Assembly: GCF_001565895.1 (NCBI RefSeq)
Contig: NZ_LSNE01000006.1
Location: 325,744 to 389,192 of the forward strand
Direction of reading: 5' to 3'
Source of the DNA: Paraglaciecola hydrolytica
GTDB lineage: Bacteria; Pseudomonadota; Gammaproteobacteria; Enterobacterales; Alteromonadaceae
DNA length: 63,449 nucleotides
The notes beneath the pieces were generated by a model, which was not told the origin of the DNA, did no database searches, and worked only from the letters and a program-made list of their open reading frames with translations. Each line of letters begins with the position of its first letter. Position 1 is the stretch's first letter. This document shows positions 36,302 to 46,494 of the stretch, piece by piece. The position numbers and the translations under genes were made by a program.

Positions 36302-37313
36302 ATTTATAACGGTACCCCGCATAGGGGTACTGCTGGCCTTATTATGTATATCAACTGAGAGTTTAGCTCAGGAGAATCAAGACACAGAGCTTCAAGCTGA
36401 TTTCGCAATTAGCCAGTACCCTTCAGATACAGCAGAAGCTTGGTTAAGTAAAATGGCTAAGGCGTTCAAGTCACTCAATTACAGTATTTCTTTTGTGGTA
36501 CTTAAGCCCGGAGTTGATTCACAGCCTTATCTGTGGCGCCATGCTATCGACGAAAATGGCATTGAAATGGAGCAATTAAATTTGCTTAATGGGCCAGGCA
36601 GGGAAGTGGTAAGAATTGGTAACAAAGTCAGTTATTTTGAACCTAACGTGCCGCCCTATAGCTTGCAATCCAGTACGATAAACGGGCCATTTCCCTCAGA
36701 GCTTTTTTATCAACCAGAAAAACTGTTTGATAGTTATGAGTTTGTCTTGGTCGGCAGGAGCCGAGTTTCTGGCCGTTCGGCCCAGCAAATAAGAGTAATC
36801 AGTAATGATAAAAGTCGTTTTGGTCTCAACCTCTGGCTTGATCAGGAAAGTGGTTTATTACTCAAAATGAATATGGTGAATCTTGAAGGTCAACCACTTG
36901 AACAAATTCAGGTGGCAGCTATTCAAGTGACTGAACAGCCAGATCCCTTTTTCGCCCGTATCGACCTGCCAATGTTGCCGGATATATTGGTCATGCGTGG
37001 CCAGCAAGCTACAACACCGCGCTGGAAGCTTAATTATTTACCATTAGGTATGCACGTTGCTAAACAAGACATTCATCGTCTGCCTATGACGGGGGAACTG
37101 GTTGACTACATTTTGCTTACTGATGGCTTAGTTGATGTTTCAATTTATTTGCAACCCATGGCCAGTGCTAAAGCTTCACAGGATTTAATTGGCCGTCATG
37201 AATCTAATACTATTTTGACTCGACAAATGGGCGAGGTAAGTGTCACTTTGGTGGGTAAAATACCGGCAGTTACCGCCGATGCCATTTTAAAATCTATCCA
37301 ATTAGTGCAATAA
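36264..37313 (+). CDS. rseB: Sigma-E regulatory protein RseB/MucB
   Basis: 349 aa periplasmic sensor that binds the RseA periplasmic domain and releases it on detecting lipopolysaccharide intermediates. Signal peptide within residues 15-35 (cleavage near ESLAQ), then the MucB/RseB fold with AWLSKMAKAFKSLNYSISFV and SGRSAQQIRVI. The ATG lies inside rseA. The unusually long pre-signal segment may mean that a non-standard internal start is used. Confidence 0.95.
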   Translation: MISSLKFLTIHLKFITVPRIGVLLALLCISTESLAQENQDTELQADFAISQYPSDTAEAWLSKMAKAFKSLNYSISFVVLKPGVDSQPYLWRHAIDENGIEMEQLNLLNGPGREVVRIGNKVSYFEPNVPPYSLQSSTINGPFPSELFYQPEKLFDSYEFVLVGRSRVSGRSAQQIRVISNDKSRFGLNLWLDQESGLLLKMNMVNLEGQPLEQIQVAAIQVTEQPDPFFARIDLPMLPDILVMRGQQATTPRWKLNYLPLGMHVAKQDIHRLPMTGELVDYILLTDGLVDVSIYLQPMASAKASQDLIGRHESNTILTRQMGEVSVTLVGKIPAVTADAILKSIQLVQ

Positions 37314-37315
37314 CC

Positions 37316-37804
37316 ATGGTTGAAGAAATCGGTATTGTGGTGCGGATAGATATCGAACAAGGCATACAATACCTTTGGATTGAGACAGAAGTTAAAACAA
37401 CGTGTAGTAGCTGTCAGGCTCAAAAAAATTGTGGTACCAGTGTTGTGGCTAAGGCCTTTACCAATAAAAAACAACAACTGAAACTGGCCTATGCACAAAC
37501 AGTTGAACTTGGCCAAAAAATCAAAATAGGCATTCCAGAAGAAAGGCTACTTAGCGCTTCATTATTAGTGTATTTACTACCCATCTTCGCGCTAATGAGT
37601 GGTTCCGTATTAGCTAGCTTAGTACTACCGATGTTTGCACTTGATTCGGAGTTATGGCAAGTACTTGCTGGTTTTACCTTAGCCTTCATAGCGTTTCTGG
37701 GGGTAAAAAACTATCTTAATGGTGCAAATCAGCAGCATTTTTGTCCACAATTGTTAGGCCTTATTGAACCCCAACCTCAGCTTATAGACGTTAAGCAGAT
37801 CTGA
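37316..37804 (+). CDS. rseC: SoxR-reducing/sigma-E system protein RseC
   Basis: 162 aa inner-membrane protein of the RseC/MucC family. An N-terminal cysteine motif (CSSCQAQKNCG near residue 28) is followed by two transmembrane helices (about 82-130) and a short tail. Homologues take part in SoxR reduction and sit at the end of the rpoE operon, as here, two bases after rseB. Confidence 0.94.
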   Translation: MVEEIGIVVRIDIEQGIQYLWIETEVKTTCSSCQAQKNCGTSVVAKAFTNKKQQLKLAYAQTVELGQKIKIGIPEERLLSASLLVYLLPIFALMSGSVLASLVLPMFALDSELWQVLAGFTLAFIAFLGVKNYLNGANQQHFCPQLLGLIEPQPQLIDVKQI

Positions 37805-38066
37805 AAATGCGTTGTTAAGCAGGCGATACAAGTAACAACTTGGTTTACTAAATTGAGTCAGTCCAAATATAGAGCTAAGCGTTGACTTAGTGTGATGGAG
37901 TGGGATTAATCAAATTGCGATGAGATCCTTGTCGCAAAGTTAGCTATAAAAATGTAAAATCCAGCCCTATTTAATCAATTGTTCCCATCTTTCGCCTGAG
38001 CATGTACTTTTTGTTCGAACAAGCGCTTGGGGAAAGCAACAGCACTAGGTATATTTCTAAAACGCT

Positions 38067-39863
38067 ATGCAACAGAAGCACATACGAAACTTTTCAATTA
38101 TTGCCCATATCGATCACGGTAAATCAACCCTTTCAGACAGGCTTATCCAACACTGCGGTGGATTACAAGCCCGTGAAATGGCCGAACAAGTTCTTGACTC
38201 GATGGATATCGAAAGAGAGCGTGGTATTACCATCAAGGCGCAAAGTGTTACCTTAAATTATAAAGCCAAAGACGGTGAAACCTACCAGTTAAACTTTATC
38301 GACACCCCTGGGCATGTGGATTTTACTTATGAGGTTTCTCGTTCGTTAGCGGCTTGTGAAGGTGCATTGTTAGTGGTGGATGCCGGGCAGGGTGTAGAAG
38401 CTCAGACTCTGGCAAACTGTTACACCGCCATTGAATTAGAAATGGAAGTGGTGCCGATCATTAACAAGATTGACTTACCACAAGCCGAGCCAGATCGTGT
38501 GGCGGCAGAGATAGAAGATATCGTTGGTATTCCAGCGATGGACGCGGTGCGTTGTTCTGCAAAAACAGGCGTTGGCATAGAAGATGTACTTGAAGTGATT
38601 GTTAATCAAGTACCTTGTCCTGAAGGCGATCCAAACAAACCGTTAAAGGCGCTGATTGTTGACTCGTGGTTTGATAATTACCAAGGTGTTGTTTCATTGG
38701 TACGTATTATTGACGGTCAACTTCGTAAAAATGACAAAATGAAAATCATGTCAAATGGCGTAATACATCAGGTAGATAAGGTAGGTATCTTTACACCTAA
38801 AGCCACTGATACTGGAGTGTTAAGCGCTGGCGAAGTAGGTTTTGTTATTGCCGGCATTAAAGAAATCCATGGCGCACCGGTAGGTGATACCATCACACTG
38901 GCTAAAGATCCCGCGGCGCAAGCGTTGCCCGGATTTAAAAAGGTTAAACCACAAGTTTATGCCGGTATGTTTCCTATCAGTTCTGATGATTTTGAAGACT
39001 TCCGTGATGCCCTCAACAAACTCAGTTTAAATGATGCTTCTTTATTTTTTGAACCAGAAAGCTCATCAGCTCTCGGTTTTGGTTTCCGTATTGGTTTCCT
39101 TGGTATGTTGCACATGGAGATCATACAGGAGCGTCTAGAGCGAGAGTATGACCTTGATCTAATCACCACAGCGCCTACAGTGGTGTATGAAGTAGTGAAT
39201 ACCTCGGGTGAAATTATCTACGTAGATAACCCTTCTAAATTACCACCAGTGAACAACATTCAGGAAATTCGTGAGCCTATTTGTGAAGCGAATATCTTAG
39301 TACCACAAGAATACCTAGGTAACGTAATTACCTTGTGTATCGAAAAGCGTGGTACGCAAAACAATATGACTTATCACGGTAAACAGGTTGCCTTAAGTTA
39401 TGATTTACCTATGGCCGAAGTCGTCGTGGATTTCTTTGACCGTTTAAAATCAACTAGCCGTGGTTTTGCATCGTTAGATTACAATTTCAAACGTTTCCAA
39501 ATCGCTAATATGGTGCGTTTGGATCTGTTAATTAACTCCGAAAAAGTCGATGCCTTGGCAATGATTACTCACCGAGATAACGCTCAAGGCCGTGGTCGCG
39601 ATATTGTTGAAAAACTGCGTGAAATCATTCCTCGGCAGATGTTTGATATTGCCATTCAAGCAGCAATAGGAAATCAAATCATTGCTAGAAGTTCGATTAA
39701 ACAGTTGCGTAAAAACGTTATTGCAAAATGTTATGGTGGTGATATTAGCCGTAAGAAAAAATTGCTACAGAAACAAAAAGATGGGAAAAAACGGATGAAA
39801 CAAGTGGGTAACGTAGAACTCCCTCAGGACGCGTTTATGGCCATACTGAAGGTGGGTAAATAA
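38067..39863 (+). CDS. lepA: Elongation factor 4 (LepA)
   Basis: Ribosome-associated translational GTPase (598 aa) implicated in back-translocation or initiation-phase biogenesis. The G domain shows G1 AHIDHGKST, the RGITIKA switch, [14 protein letters not shown] and SAK. Then come EF-G-like domains III and V and the LepA-specific C-terminus ([23 protein letters not shown]). It begins a run lepA-lepB-rnc-era with no gaps between the first three. An 84-codon frame starting at 38002 overlaps it and looks spurious. Confidence 0.98.
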   Translation: MQQKHIRNFSIIAHIDHGKSTLSDRLIQHCGGLQAREMAEQVLDSMDIERERGITIKAQSVTLNYKAKDGETYQLNFIDTPGHVDFTYEVSRSLAACEGALLVVDAGQGVEAQTLANCYTAIELEMEVVPIINKIDLPQAEPDRVAAEIEDIVGIPAMDAVRCSAKTGVGIEDVLEVIVNQVPCPEGDPNKPLKALIVDSWFDNYQGVVSLVRIIDGQLRKNDKMKIMSNGVIHQVDKVGIFTPKATDTGVLSAGEVGFVIAGIKEIHGAPVGDTITLAKDPAAQALPGFKKVKPQVYAGMFPISSDDFEDFRDALNKLSLNDASLFFEPESSSALGFGFRIGFLGMLHMEIIQERLEREYDLDLITTAPTVVYEVVNTSGEIIYVDNPSKLPPVNNIQEIREPICEANILVPQEYLGNVITLCIEKRGTQNNMTYHGKQVALSYDLPMAEVVVDFFDRLKSTSRGFASLDYNFKRFQIANMVRLDLLINSEKVDALAMITHRDNAQGRGRDIVEKLREIIPRQMFDIAIQAAIGNQIIARSSIKQLRKNVIAKCYGGDISRKKKLLQKQKDGKKRMKQVGNVELPQDAFMAILKVGK

Positions 39864-40772
39864 ATGGCAAATTATTTTTCTATTTTTTTAGTGGTATTAA
39901 CCTTGTCATCAGGTTTTATCTGGTTAGTGGATAGTTTGCTGTTTGCCCCTAAAAGGCGTGAGCGTATGGCCTTAGCTGGCAATATGCAAAGCGGTGATTC
40001 TGAACTGCAACCGGATCAACAATTACCGTGGTTGGTGGATACAGCCCAACAGATATTCCCCGTTATTGCGTTTGTATTGATTTTGCGTTCGTTTTTATAT
40101 GAACCCTTTCAAATCCCTTCTGGTTCAATGATGCCTACATTATTGGTAGGTGATTTTATTCTGGTTGAGAAATTCTCTTACGGTTTAAAAGATCCTGTCA
40201 TGCGCAAAAAGTTTTTTGCGACGGGTGAACCAGAGCGTGGTGATGTCGTGGTATTCAAATATCCGGTTGATCCCAGACTCGATTACATCAAACGAGTAGT
40301 AGGTTTGCCTGGCGATACGGTGATTTATCGTAACAAACAACTGCAAATTAAACCCGCTTGTAATACTGCGGATAATTGTCTTCCTATGGCCCCTGTGGCA
40401 CTTAAGTTAGAAAGTGTTGGTGAAGCATTTCAGAATTTCTCACCCTTAGAAAGGTACACTGAACAACTCGGTGAAGTAAGCCATGAAATCTATCGCACTA
40501 CGGATCACACTAACCGTTCAGGAGATTATTATCGTCAACCCGGTACTCAGGTCGATGAGTGGTTAGTGCCTGAAGGTCATTATTTTGTGATGGGTGATAA
40601 CCGCGATAACAGTTTAGATGGCCGTTTTTGGGGCTTTGTACCTGAAGAAAATTTAGTGGGTAAGGCCGTCGCCATTTGGATCAGTTTTGAATTTGATCGG
40701 GTACCGAGTAGTTGGATACCTTCGTGGATCCCAACCGGTGTCAGATTTGAACGTGTTGGTGGCATACATTAG
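39864..40772 (+). CDS. lepB: Signal peptidase I
   Basis: Inner-membrane serine protease (302 aa) removing signal peptides. Two N-terminal transmembrane helices are followed by the catalytic serine in IPSGSMMPTLLVGD, the general-base lysine in DYIKRVVGLPGD and box E GDNRDNSLDGRFWGFV. It starts one base after the lepA stop and abuts rnc, the classic order. Confidence 0.98.
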   Translation: MANYFSIFLVVLTLSSGFIWLVDSLLFAPKRRERMALAGNMQSGDSELQPDQQLPWLVDTAQQIFPVIAFVLILRSFLYEPFQIPSGSMMPTLLVGDFILVEKFSYGLKDPVMRKKFFATGEPERGDVVVFKYPVDPRLDYIKRVVGLPGDTVIYRNKQLQIKPACNTADNCLPMAPVALKLESVGEAFQNFSPLERYTEQLGEVSHEIYRTTDHTNRSGDYYRQPGTQVDEWLVPEGHYFVMGDNRDNSLDGRFWGFVPEENLVGKAVAIWISFEFDRVPSSWIPSWIPTGVRFERVGGIH

Positions 40773-41459
40773 ATGCATTTAGTTGATCCTTATATAAGTT
40801 TATATAAGAAAATAGCTTATACCTTCGCAGAACCGGCCAATTTGACCAAGGCACTGACTCATCGTAGTGCCAATAAAAAACATAATGAACGCTTGGAGTT
40901 TCTTGGTGATGCCATACTCGGCATGATCATCGCAAAAGCGCTTTATCAGCGCTTTCCATTGCAGCCAGAGGGTAAATTAACCCGTATGCGCTCCAATCTA
41001 GTTAAGGGCGATACACTCGCCGCTTTAGCTCGTGAGTTTGCTTTGGGAGATTTATTACTGTTAGGGCCAGGTGAACTTAAAAGCGGTGGGTTCAGACGAG
41101 ATTCTATTCTGGCCGATGCTCTGGAAGCCATTATTGGTGCGATCTATTTAGAAGCAGGTTTAGATGTATGTGAGCCCATCGTACTGCAATGGTTTAGCGA
41201 TAGACTTAACGAGCTTGACCCTCAAGCTGTGTCTAAAGATGATAAAACCCGTTTGCAGGAATTTTTGCAAGCTAAAAAGTTACCTTTGCCCTTGTATGAA
41301 GTGACCGAGATTACCGGCCAATCCCATGAACAAATTTTTTACGTTGAATGCTCTGTTGCAGGCTTAAAACAAGCCACAGTTGGCAAGGGCAATAGCCGTC
41401 GAAAAGCGGAACAAAAGGCCGCTAGAATAGCCTTTGAGAAATTATCCAATGCAGAATAA
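40773..41459 (+). CDS. rnc: Ribonuclease III
   Basis: Double-strand-specific endoribonuclease (228 aa) for rRNA and mRNA processing. The signature [14 protein letters not shown] sits near residue 37, the acidic [15 protein letters not shown] near residue 112, and a C-terminal dsRBD (KTRLQEFLQ ... [15 protein letters not shown]). It overlaps era by 11 bases. Confidence 0.98.
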   Translation: MHLVDPYISLYKKIAYTFAEPANLTKALTHRSANKKHNERLEFLGDAILGMIIAKALYQRFPLQPEGKLTRMRSNLVKGDTLAALAREFALGDLLLLGPGELKSGGFRRDSILADALEAIIGAIYLEAGLDVCEPIVLQWFSDRLNELDPQAVSKDDKTRLQEFLQAKKLPLPLYEVTEITGQSHEQIFYVECSVAGLKQATVGKGNSRRKAEQKAARIAFEKLSNAE

Positions 41460-42351
41460 TACTCGTTGTGGAATGATTGCTATTGTTGGTCGCCCCAACG
41501 TAGGTAAATCAACGCTGTTGAATAAATTACTGGGTCAAAAAATCAGTATAACTTCACGTAAACCACAAACCACTCGTCACCGCATTATGGGCATTGATAC
41601 AGAAGAAGAGTATCAGGCGATTTATGTCGATACCCCAGGTTTACATATCGAGGAAAAACGGACGATTAACCGTTACATGAATCGTGCGGCGTCGAGCTCC
41701 ATTGCTGATGTAGGTTTGGTACTGTTTTTAGTTGAAGGTACCAAGTGGACTGAAGATGACCAGATGGTTTTAACTAAAGTTCAGCAGAACAATGTACCTT
41801 GCTGGCTGATAGTTAATAAATCCGATAACGTTAAAGATAAAGAAACCATGTTGCCTCATTTGCGTTGGTTAGGTGAGCAACATCAGTTTGATAAAATTAT
41901 GCCGGTGTCGGCGAAAACCGGCAAAAATGTTGAAGAGCTGCGCGCACTGGTACAACAAAGTTTGCCTGAGAGTGAGTTTTATTTTCCCGAAGATTATATT
42001 ACTGACCGTTCCAGCCGTTTTATGGCCTCGGAAATTATTCGTGAAAAACTCATGCGTTTTACCGGTGATGAATTACCTTATTCGGTTACCGTAGAGATTG
42101 AACAGTTTTTACTCAGTGATAACGGTATGTATCGTATTAACGGTTTGATTTTAGTGGAACGCGACAGCCAAAAAGCCATGGTTATTGGTAAATCTGGCGC
42201 CAAGCTTAAAACCATAGGTGCCGAAGCGCGTAAAGACATGGAAGCTTTGTTTGAAGCTAAAGTGTTTTTGGAATTATGGGTTAAAGTTAAATCCGGTTGG
42301 GCAGATGATGAAAGAGCCTTACGGAGCTTAGGTTACGGCCTAGATAACTAA
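41449..42351 (+). CDS. era: GTPase Era
   Basis: Essential GTPase (300 aa) for 16S rRNA 3'-end maturation. G motifs are [22 protein letters not shown] and SAKTG. The C-terminal KH domain includes [21 protein letters not shown]. The ATG at 41449 is preferred to the TTG at 41434 because it yields the usual short N-terminus; it lies within the end of rnc, giving translational coupling. Confidence 0.98.
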   Translation: MQNNTRCGMIAIVGRPNVGKSTLLNKLLGQKISITSRKPQTTRHRIMGIDTEEEYQAIYVDTPGLHIEEKRTINRYMNRAASSSIADVGLVLFLVEGTKWTEDDQMVLTKVQQNNVPCWLIVNKSDNVKDKETMLPHLRWLGEQHQFDKIMPVSAKTGKNVEELRALVQQSLPESEFYFPEDYITDRSSRFMASEIIREKLMRFTGDELPYSVTVEIEQFLLSDNGMYRINGLILVERDSQKAMVIGKSGAKLKTIGAEARKDMEALFEAKVFLELWVKVKSGWADDERALRSLGYGLDN

Positions 42352-42394
42352 ACGTTGTAGTAAGTGCGGCTTAACGAGTCAAAGGGAGCAGGCA

Positions 42395-43036
42395 ATGCAA
42401 TCCATTAGTGATATCAGACGAGAATATAACAAGGCTGGTTTGGACACGGACAGTTTGACTGCTAATCCTTTAGATTTGTTTGATATCTGGTTGCAAAATG
42501 CAGTAGATGCCAAACTAGATGATCCTACAGCCATGACTGTGGCTACCGTTGATTCTAGTGGCCAGCCTTCTCAACGTATTGTTTTGCTCAAAGATGTTAA
42601 TCAAGGGGGCTTTATTTTTTATACCAATTTAGGTAGTAAAAAGGCATCCGATCTCAAACAAAACAACAAAATATCCCTGCATTTTCCTTGGCACATGTTA
42701 GAGCGCCAAGTGAAAGTATGTGGCACAGCGCAACCATTGAGTGTGGCGGAAGTGACTAAGTACTTTTTTTCTCGCCCTAAACCGAGTCAAGTTGCTGCTT
42801 GGGTATCTCAACAAAGTCATCCAATTGCCACTAAACAACTGTTGATGTCGCAATTTCATGCGGCTAAACAGAAATTTTTGCAAGGTGAAGTCCCCTTTCC
42901 CAGTCTGTGGGGAGGTTACCGAGTTATACCCCATGAAATAGAATTTTGGCAAGGTGGCGAACATCGCATGCACGATAGATTTTTGTATAAGCTTGACCAC
43001 AATCAGCAGTGGCAACATCAAAGATTAATGCCCTGA
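42395..43036 (+). CDS. pdxH: Pyridoxamine 5'-phosphate oxidase
   Basis: FMN enzyme (213 aa) oxidising PNP/PMP to pyridoxal 5'-phosphate. It shows [10 protein letters not shown] at the start, [20 protein letters not shown], the [14 protein letters not shown] strand and the C-terminal [14 protein letters not shown]. Preceded by AAAGGGAGC. The usual C-terminal Arg-Leu-x-Pro is present as RLMP. Confidence 0.97.
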   Translation: MQSISDIRREYNKAGLDTDSLTANPLDLFDIWLQNAVDAKLDDPTAMTVATVDSSGQPSQRIVLLKDVNQGGFIFYTNLGSKKASDLKQNNKISLHFPWHMLERQVKVCGTAQPLSVAEVTKYFFSRPKPSQVAAWVSQQSHPIATKQLLMSQFHAAKQKFLQGEVPFPSLWGGYRVIPHEIEFWQGGEHRMHDRFLYKLDHNQQWQHQRLMP

Positions 43037-43071
43037 TTGTTATCTAAGCTTGCATGTGAGAGTAACTGAAC

Positions 43072-43842
43072 ATGTTAATCGATAGCCATTGCCATTTGGA
43101 TTTTGCTGACTTTGATGAGGATCGCCAGCAAGTTATCGAAAACTGTGCGCAATTGGGTATAGGTAAACTGGTGATACCGGGTACCCAAGCCAGTACTTGG
43201 TCAGGAATATTGCAGCTCAGCCAAGAGTATCAAGCTATTAAACCTGCCTTAGGTTTACATCCTTATTTTTTAGAGCATTTCAAGCCAGCCGATTTAGCCT
43301 TATTGATACAATTACTCAGTCAGTTTAGTGACAACATTGTTGCTGTAGGAGAAATTGGTTTAGATCACGTTATTGACATCGCGCCTGAGCTTCAAATGAC
43401 TGTTCTTATACAACAACTGCAGATTGCTAACGATTTTAATTTACCTGTTATCTTGCATCACCGGCGCTCCCATAATGATTTAATCAAAACCCTCAAGCAG
43501 CAGCGTTTTAAGTGGGGCGGTATAGTGCATGCTTTTTCTGGCAGTTTACAGGAAGCGAATACCTATATAGAACTAGGTTTTAAATTGGGGGTAGGCGGTG
43601 TTATCACTTATCCTAGAGCGCACAAAACTCGTGAGGTGGTGAGGCTGCTGCCTTTAGATGCTTTAGTCTTGGAAACCGATTCGCCGGATATGCCGCCTAT
43701 GGGTAAACAAGGTTTACGCAACAGTCCACAAAACCTCATTTTGATCCTCAATGAGTTAAGTCACTTGCGGCAAGAAAGTCCTGAGCAGATAATGGCTCAG
43801 TGTCGCTACAATGTCCTTAACACTCTTAGAAATATGCACTAG
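43072..43842 (+). CDS. TatD family metal-dependent hydrolase (YjjV-like)
   Basis: 256 aa TIM-barrel hydrolase. Metal-binding motifs are DSHCHLDF (start), the glutamate in VGEIGLD, ILHHRRS, the VHAFSG histidine and ETDSPDMPP. The family has 3'-5' DNA exonuclease or aminoacyl-DNA deacylase activity; this member is nearest to YjjV/YcfH types by the VIPGTQASTW segment. Its stop TAG shares the palindrome CTAG with the convergent YtjB gene. Confidence 0.92.
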   Translation: MLIDSHCHLDFADFDEDRQQVIENCAQLGIGKLVIPGTQASTWSGILQLSQEYQAIKPALGLHPYFLEHFKPADLALLIQLLSQFSDNIVAVGEIGLDHVIDIAPELQMTVLIQQLQIANDFNLPVILHHRRSHNDLIKTLKQQRFKWGGIVHAFSGSLQEANTYIELGFKLGVGGVITYPRAHKTREVVRLLPLDALVLETDSPDMPPMGKQGLRNSPQNLILILNELSHLRQESPEQIMAQCRYNVLNTLRNMH

Positions 43843-44462
43843 TCTTGCTCAAGATTGGGTGGGTTGCGGTATTGGCGGTAACGGAAGGTATAAAACGCAC
43901 GGCAAATGATAAAACCAATAATCCCTGCTAAGACTAATAGTACTTCCAGTTGTTGTAGCAATTGTTGTTGATAATCAAAATGATATTGCATCACTTTGGT
44001 TTCATCTAACACTAAACGTAAATAGCCTACTATATCGTTTTCTTGGTTACGGATGTTTTGAATAAATACCAGCGGGATGCTCGGATCAACCTTATAACGC
44101 GCGATAATAGTGATGTTGGAATCCAGCTCATCAATCAATTGCCCCTTTTGATTATATAAAGCAACTGCGCTTACATAGGGATCACTGACCAAATAATGTA
44201 ATTGCTGGGTAATGTTTTGTTTGTCTTGTGTGAGCATTGGCGAGACTAATGTTTGCGCCGCCAATTTACCTAAACTTCTGCCAAGTTGATTGGCTTGTTG
44301 CTTATACCAAGTTTCTGCCTGCTCAGTATGAACCAACCACAAATGCACACAAATAGTCACACCCAAAATCACTAAAACTAAGTTTAACAAACGCTTAATG
44401 ATCGAAAAGTTACTCGGACGATCCAAGGGCTGAAGTGTTAAGGAGGTGTTTAATAGACTCAT
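43839..44462 (-). CDS. YtjB/AhpA family membrane protein
   Basis: 207 aa inner-membrane protein with two transmembrane helices flanking a periplasmic domain: helix 1 near residues 25-43, and a periplasmic part with VSAVALYNQKGQLIDELD, GYLRLVLDETKV and helix 2 near 175-195. The layout matches E. coli YtjB (Smp), of unknown function, usually found beside serB, which is not here. The ATG at 44462 is preferred over the frame start at 44513. Sensor-like shape without an output domain. Confidence 0.85.
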   Translation of the reverse strand: MSLLNTSLTLQPLDRPSNFSIIKRLLNLVLVILGVTICVHLWLVHTEQAETWYKQQANQLGRSLGKLAAQTLVSPMLTQDKQNITQQLHYLVSDPYVSAVALYNQKGQLIDELDSNITIIARYKVDPSIPLVFIQNIRNQENDIVGYLRLVLDETKVMQYHFDYQQQLLQQLEVLLVLAGIIGFIICRAFYTFRYRQYRNPPNLEQD

Positions 44463-44782
44463 GCTCTGGACAATAATGTAATTCTGCAAAATTTCCAAGG
44501 CAAAAATCGGCAATTGTCAGTCTTGAGTATTTGTAACAAAGCATTTATTCCGGTGTTATTGCCTGAACCTTAATGGTTAATTTAGGTCGATATTCCGCTG
44601 CTTATTTCATTCACGCTAAGATGATGACAAAATCATCGTTGCTGATGAAGTAGGGATGGATCTTCATCTGTTTATCGTTCTAGATGAACTGTTAATTTTT
44701 GATATAAACCCATTAAAACATTGAAAACAGTCTGGCTAGCACTATATCTAGAGCCGTTGTTTTCGATCATTTTAGGATTGTT
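44463..44782. other. 320-bp intergenic region upstream of the Gld-like ABC operon
   Basis: No convincing gene. It holds the promoter described at 44721-44748 and two short inverted repeats, GATGAT-(6)-ATCATC and GATGAA-(13)-TTCATC, near 44623-44670. It serves the divergent YtjB and ABC genes. Confidence 0.5.
44721..44748 (+). promoter_or_regulatory. Sigma-70 promoter for the Gld-like ABC operon
   Basis: TTGAAA (44721-44726), a 16-base spacer and TATATC (44743-44748), ending 34 bases before the ATG. Confidence 0.55.
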
Positions 44783-45763
44783 ATGATCTCGGTAAAAAAC
44801 TTATTTAAGTCATTTGGCAGTTTTAAGGCTGTAGATGACCTCAGCTTTGATATTAAACCTGGTGATGTGGTGGGGTTTTTAGGCCCAAACGGTGCTGGAA
44901 AATCTACTACCATGAAAATGCTCACCGGCTTTTTAGCGCCGACTCGTGGCGACATCCGCATTTTTGATTTGGACTTTAATTCTCAACCAAAAGCCATAAA
45001 AAAAATGATTGGTTATCTGCCAGAAGGGGCTCCGGCCTACGGGGATATGACGCCACTGCAATTTTTAAATTTTATTGCGCAAATTCGTGGTTATTCTGGC
45101 AGTGAAAAACAAACACGCATTCAGAGTGTGATCCAGCAAGTTGAACTACAAGAAGTACTGGATAAGCCTATTGATAATCTGTCTAAAGGTTTTAAACGTC
45201 GTGTAGGATTAGCACAGGCCTTAATTCACGATCCGCAAATTTTAATCTTAGATGAGCCAACTGATGGTCTGGATCCAAACCAAAAACATCAAGTACGTGC
45301 CTTAATTAAAAACCTAGCGAAAGATAAAATTGTCATTATCTCTACTCATATTCTCGAAGAGGTCAGCGCGGTGTGTAATCGTGTGATGATCATTGCCAAA
45401 GGTAAGTTATTGTTTAGTGGCACACCCGACGAGTTAAATCGTCAGTCCCGTTTTTATGGCGCAGTTACGTTGAGTTTTAGTTATAAAGCCGATATTTCTG
45501 AGCTGGCCGAACTTGAAGGAGTGGCTGAAATGGTTGTTGATCCGGATAACGGCAACGTCACCTTAATCCCTGAGCCAAACAAACATATTCTGCATTTAGT
45601 TACCGCCCACGTGCAACGTTGCAAATTACCGGTGGACAGCTTGTTTGTTGAACAAGGCAGATTAGATGATGTATTTAGAGAGATTACTCAAGCGGAAGCT
45701 CAGAAGGAGCAGGTTGATATTCACGAGGAGCAAATTGATACTCAGAAGGAAATAGCGCAATGA
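44783..45763 (+). CDS. ABC transporter ATP-binding protein (GldA/CcmA-like)
   Basis: 326 aa ATPase of an ABC-2-type exporter: Walker A GPNGAGKST near residue 36, Q-loop YLPEGAP, signature LSKGFKRRVGLAQAL near residue 134, Walker B ILDEPTDGLDP, H-loop STH. A C-terminal extension beyond about residue 215 and an acidic/Q-rich tail resemble the gliding-motility GldA subgroup. It overlaps its permease gene by four bases. The cargo is unknown; these systems in non-gliding proteobacteria are poorly characterised. Confidence 0.93.
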   Translation: MISVKNLFKSFGSFKAVDDLSFDIKPGDVVGFLGPNGAGKSTTMKMLTGFLAPTRGDIRIFDLDFNSQPKAIKKMIGYLPEGAPAYGDMTPLQFLNFIAQIRGYSGSEKQTRIQSVIQQVELQEVLDKPIDNLSKGFKRRVGLAQALIHDPQILILDEPTDGLDPNQKHQVRALIKNLAKDKIVIISTHILEEVSAVCNRVMIIAKGKLLFSGTPDELNRQSRFYGAVTLSFSYKADISELAELEGVAEMVVDPDNGNVTLIPEPNKHILHLVTAHVQRCKLPVDSLFVEQGRLDDVFREITQAEAQKEQVDIHEEQIDTQKEIAQ

Positions 45764-46494
45764 GTAATGTGATGATCTTATTAAAACGTGAATTTGCCAG
45801 TTTTTTTGCCACGCCAGTGGCCTATGTATTTATTGGTATATTCTTAATTTTATCCGCAGTATTTGCCTTTTTTATTGGTAGTTTGTATGAACGTGGACAA
45901 GCTGACTTGTTGCCATTTTTTAATTTTCACCCTTGGTTATATCTATTTTTAGTACCCGCCATGGCCATGCGCACTTGGTCAGAAGAGCGCAAAAGCGGCA
46001 GTATTGAATTACTCATGACCTTGCCCATCAGCACTTGGCAAGCCATGTTAGCTAAACATCTTGCCGCTTGGTTGGTATTGGGGTTGGCCTTGGTATTGAC
46101 TTTTCCGCTGTGGATTACGGTCAACTATTTAGGTAATCCAGATAACGGCATCATTCTGGCGGCCTATCTTGGCAGTTGGTTTATGGCCGGAGCATTTTTA
46201 GCCATTGGTATTTGTATGTCAGCTATGACTAAAAATCAGGTAATTGCCTTTATTTTGTCGGTGGTAGTGTGCTTTTTGTTTGTGGTCAGTGGCAGCAATA
46301 TTGTATTAGATGCCTTTAAAAACTGGGCACCAAGTTTAGTGATAGACACTATCGCATCTTTTAGTTTTCTCACTCATTTTGAAGCGATGGCTAAAGGTGT
46401 GATTGCCTTAAACGACCTAGGGTATTTTTTATTGGTTACCTTGAGTTGGCTGTTTGCAGGTTTACTTATTATTGAACAAAAGAAGGCAGATTAA
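45760..46494 (+). CDS. ABC-2 permease (GldF-like)
   Basis: 244 aa integral membrane protein with six predicted helices and the CPBP/ABC-2 features TWSEERKSGSIELLMTLPIS after helix 2. It pairs with the preceding ATPase. Ends in the overlap TAATG with the next gene, so stoichiometric synthesis is likely. Confidence 0.92.
   Translation: MSNVMILLKREFASFFATPVAYVFIGIFLILSAVFAFFIGSLYERGQADLLPFFNFHPWLYLFLVPAMAMRTWSEERKSGSIELLMTLPISTWQAMLAKHLAAWLVLGLALVLTFPLWITVNYLGNPDNGIILAAYLGSWFMAGAFLAIGICMSAMTKNQVIAFILSVVVCFLFVVSGSNIVLDAFKNWAPSLVIDTIASFSFLTHFEAMAKGVIALNDLGYFLLVTLSWLFAGLLIIEQKKAD

Noticed and set aside
38002-38256. 84-codon frame overlapping the start of lepA
   Set aside because: Most of it lies out of frame inside lepA, and it has no family resemblance.
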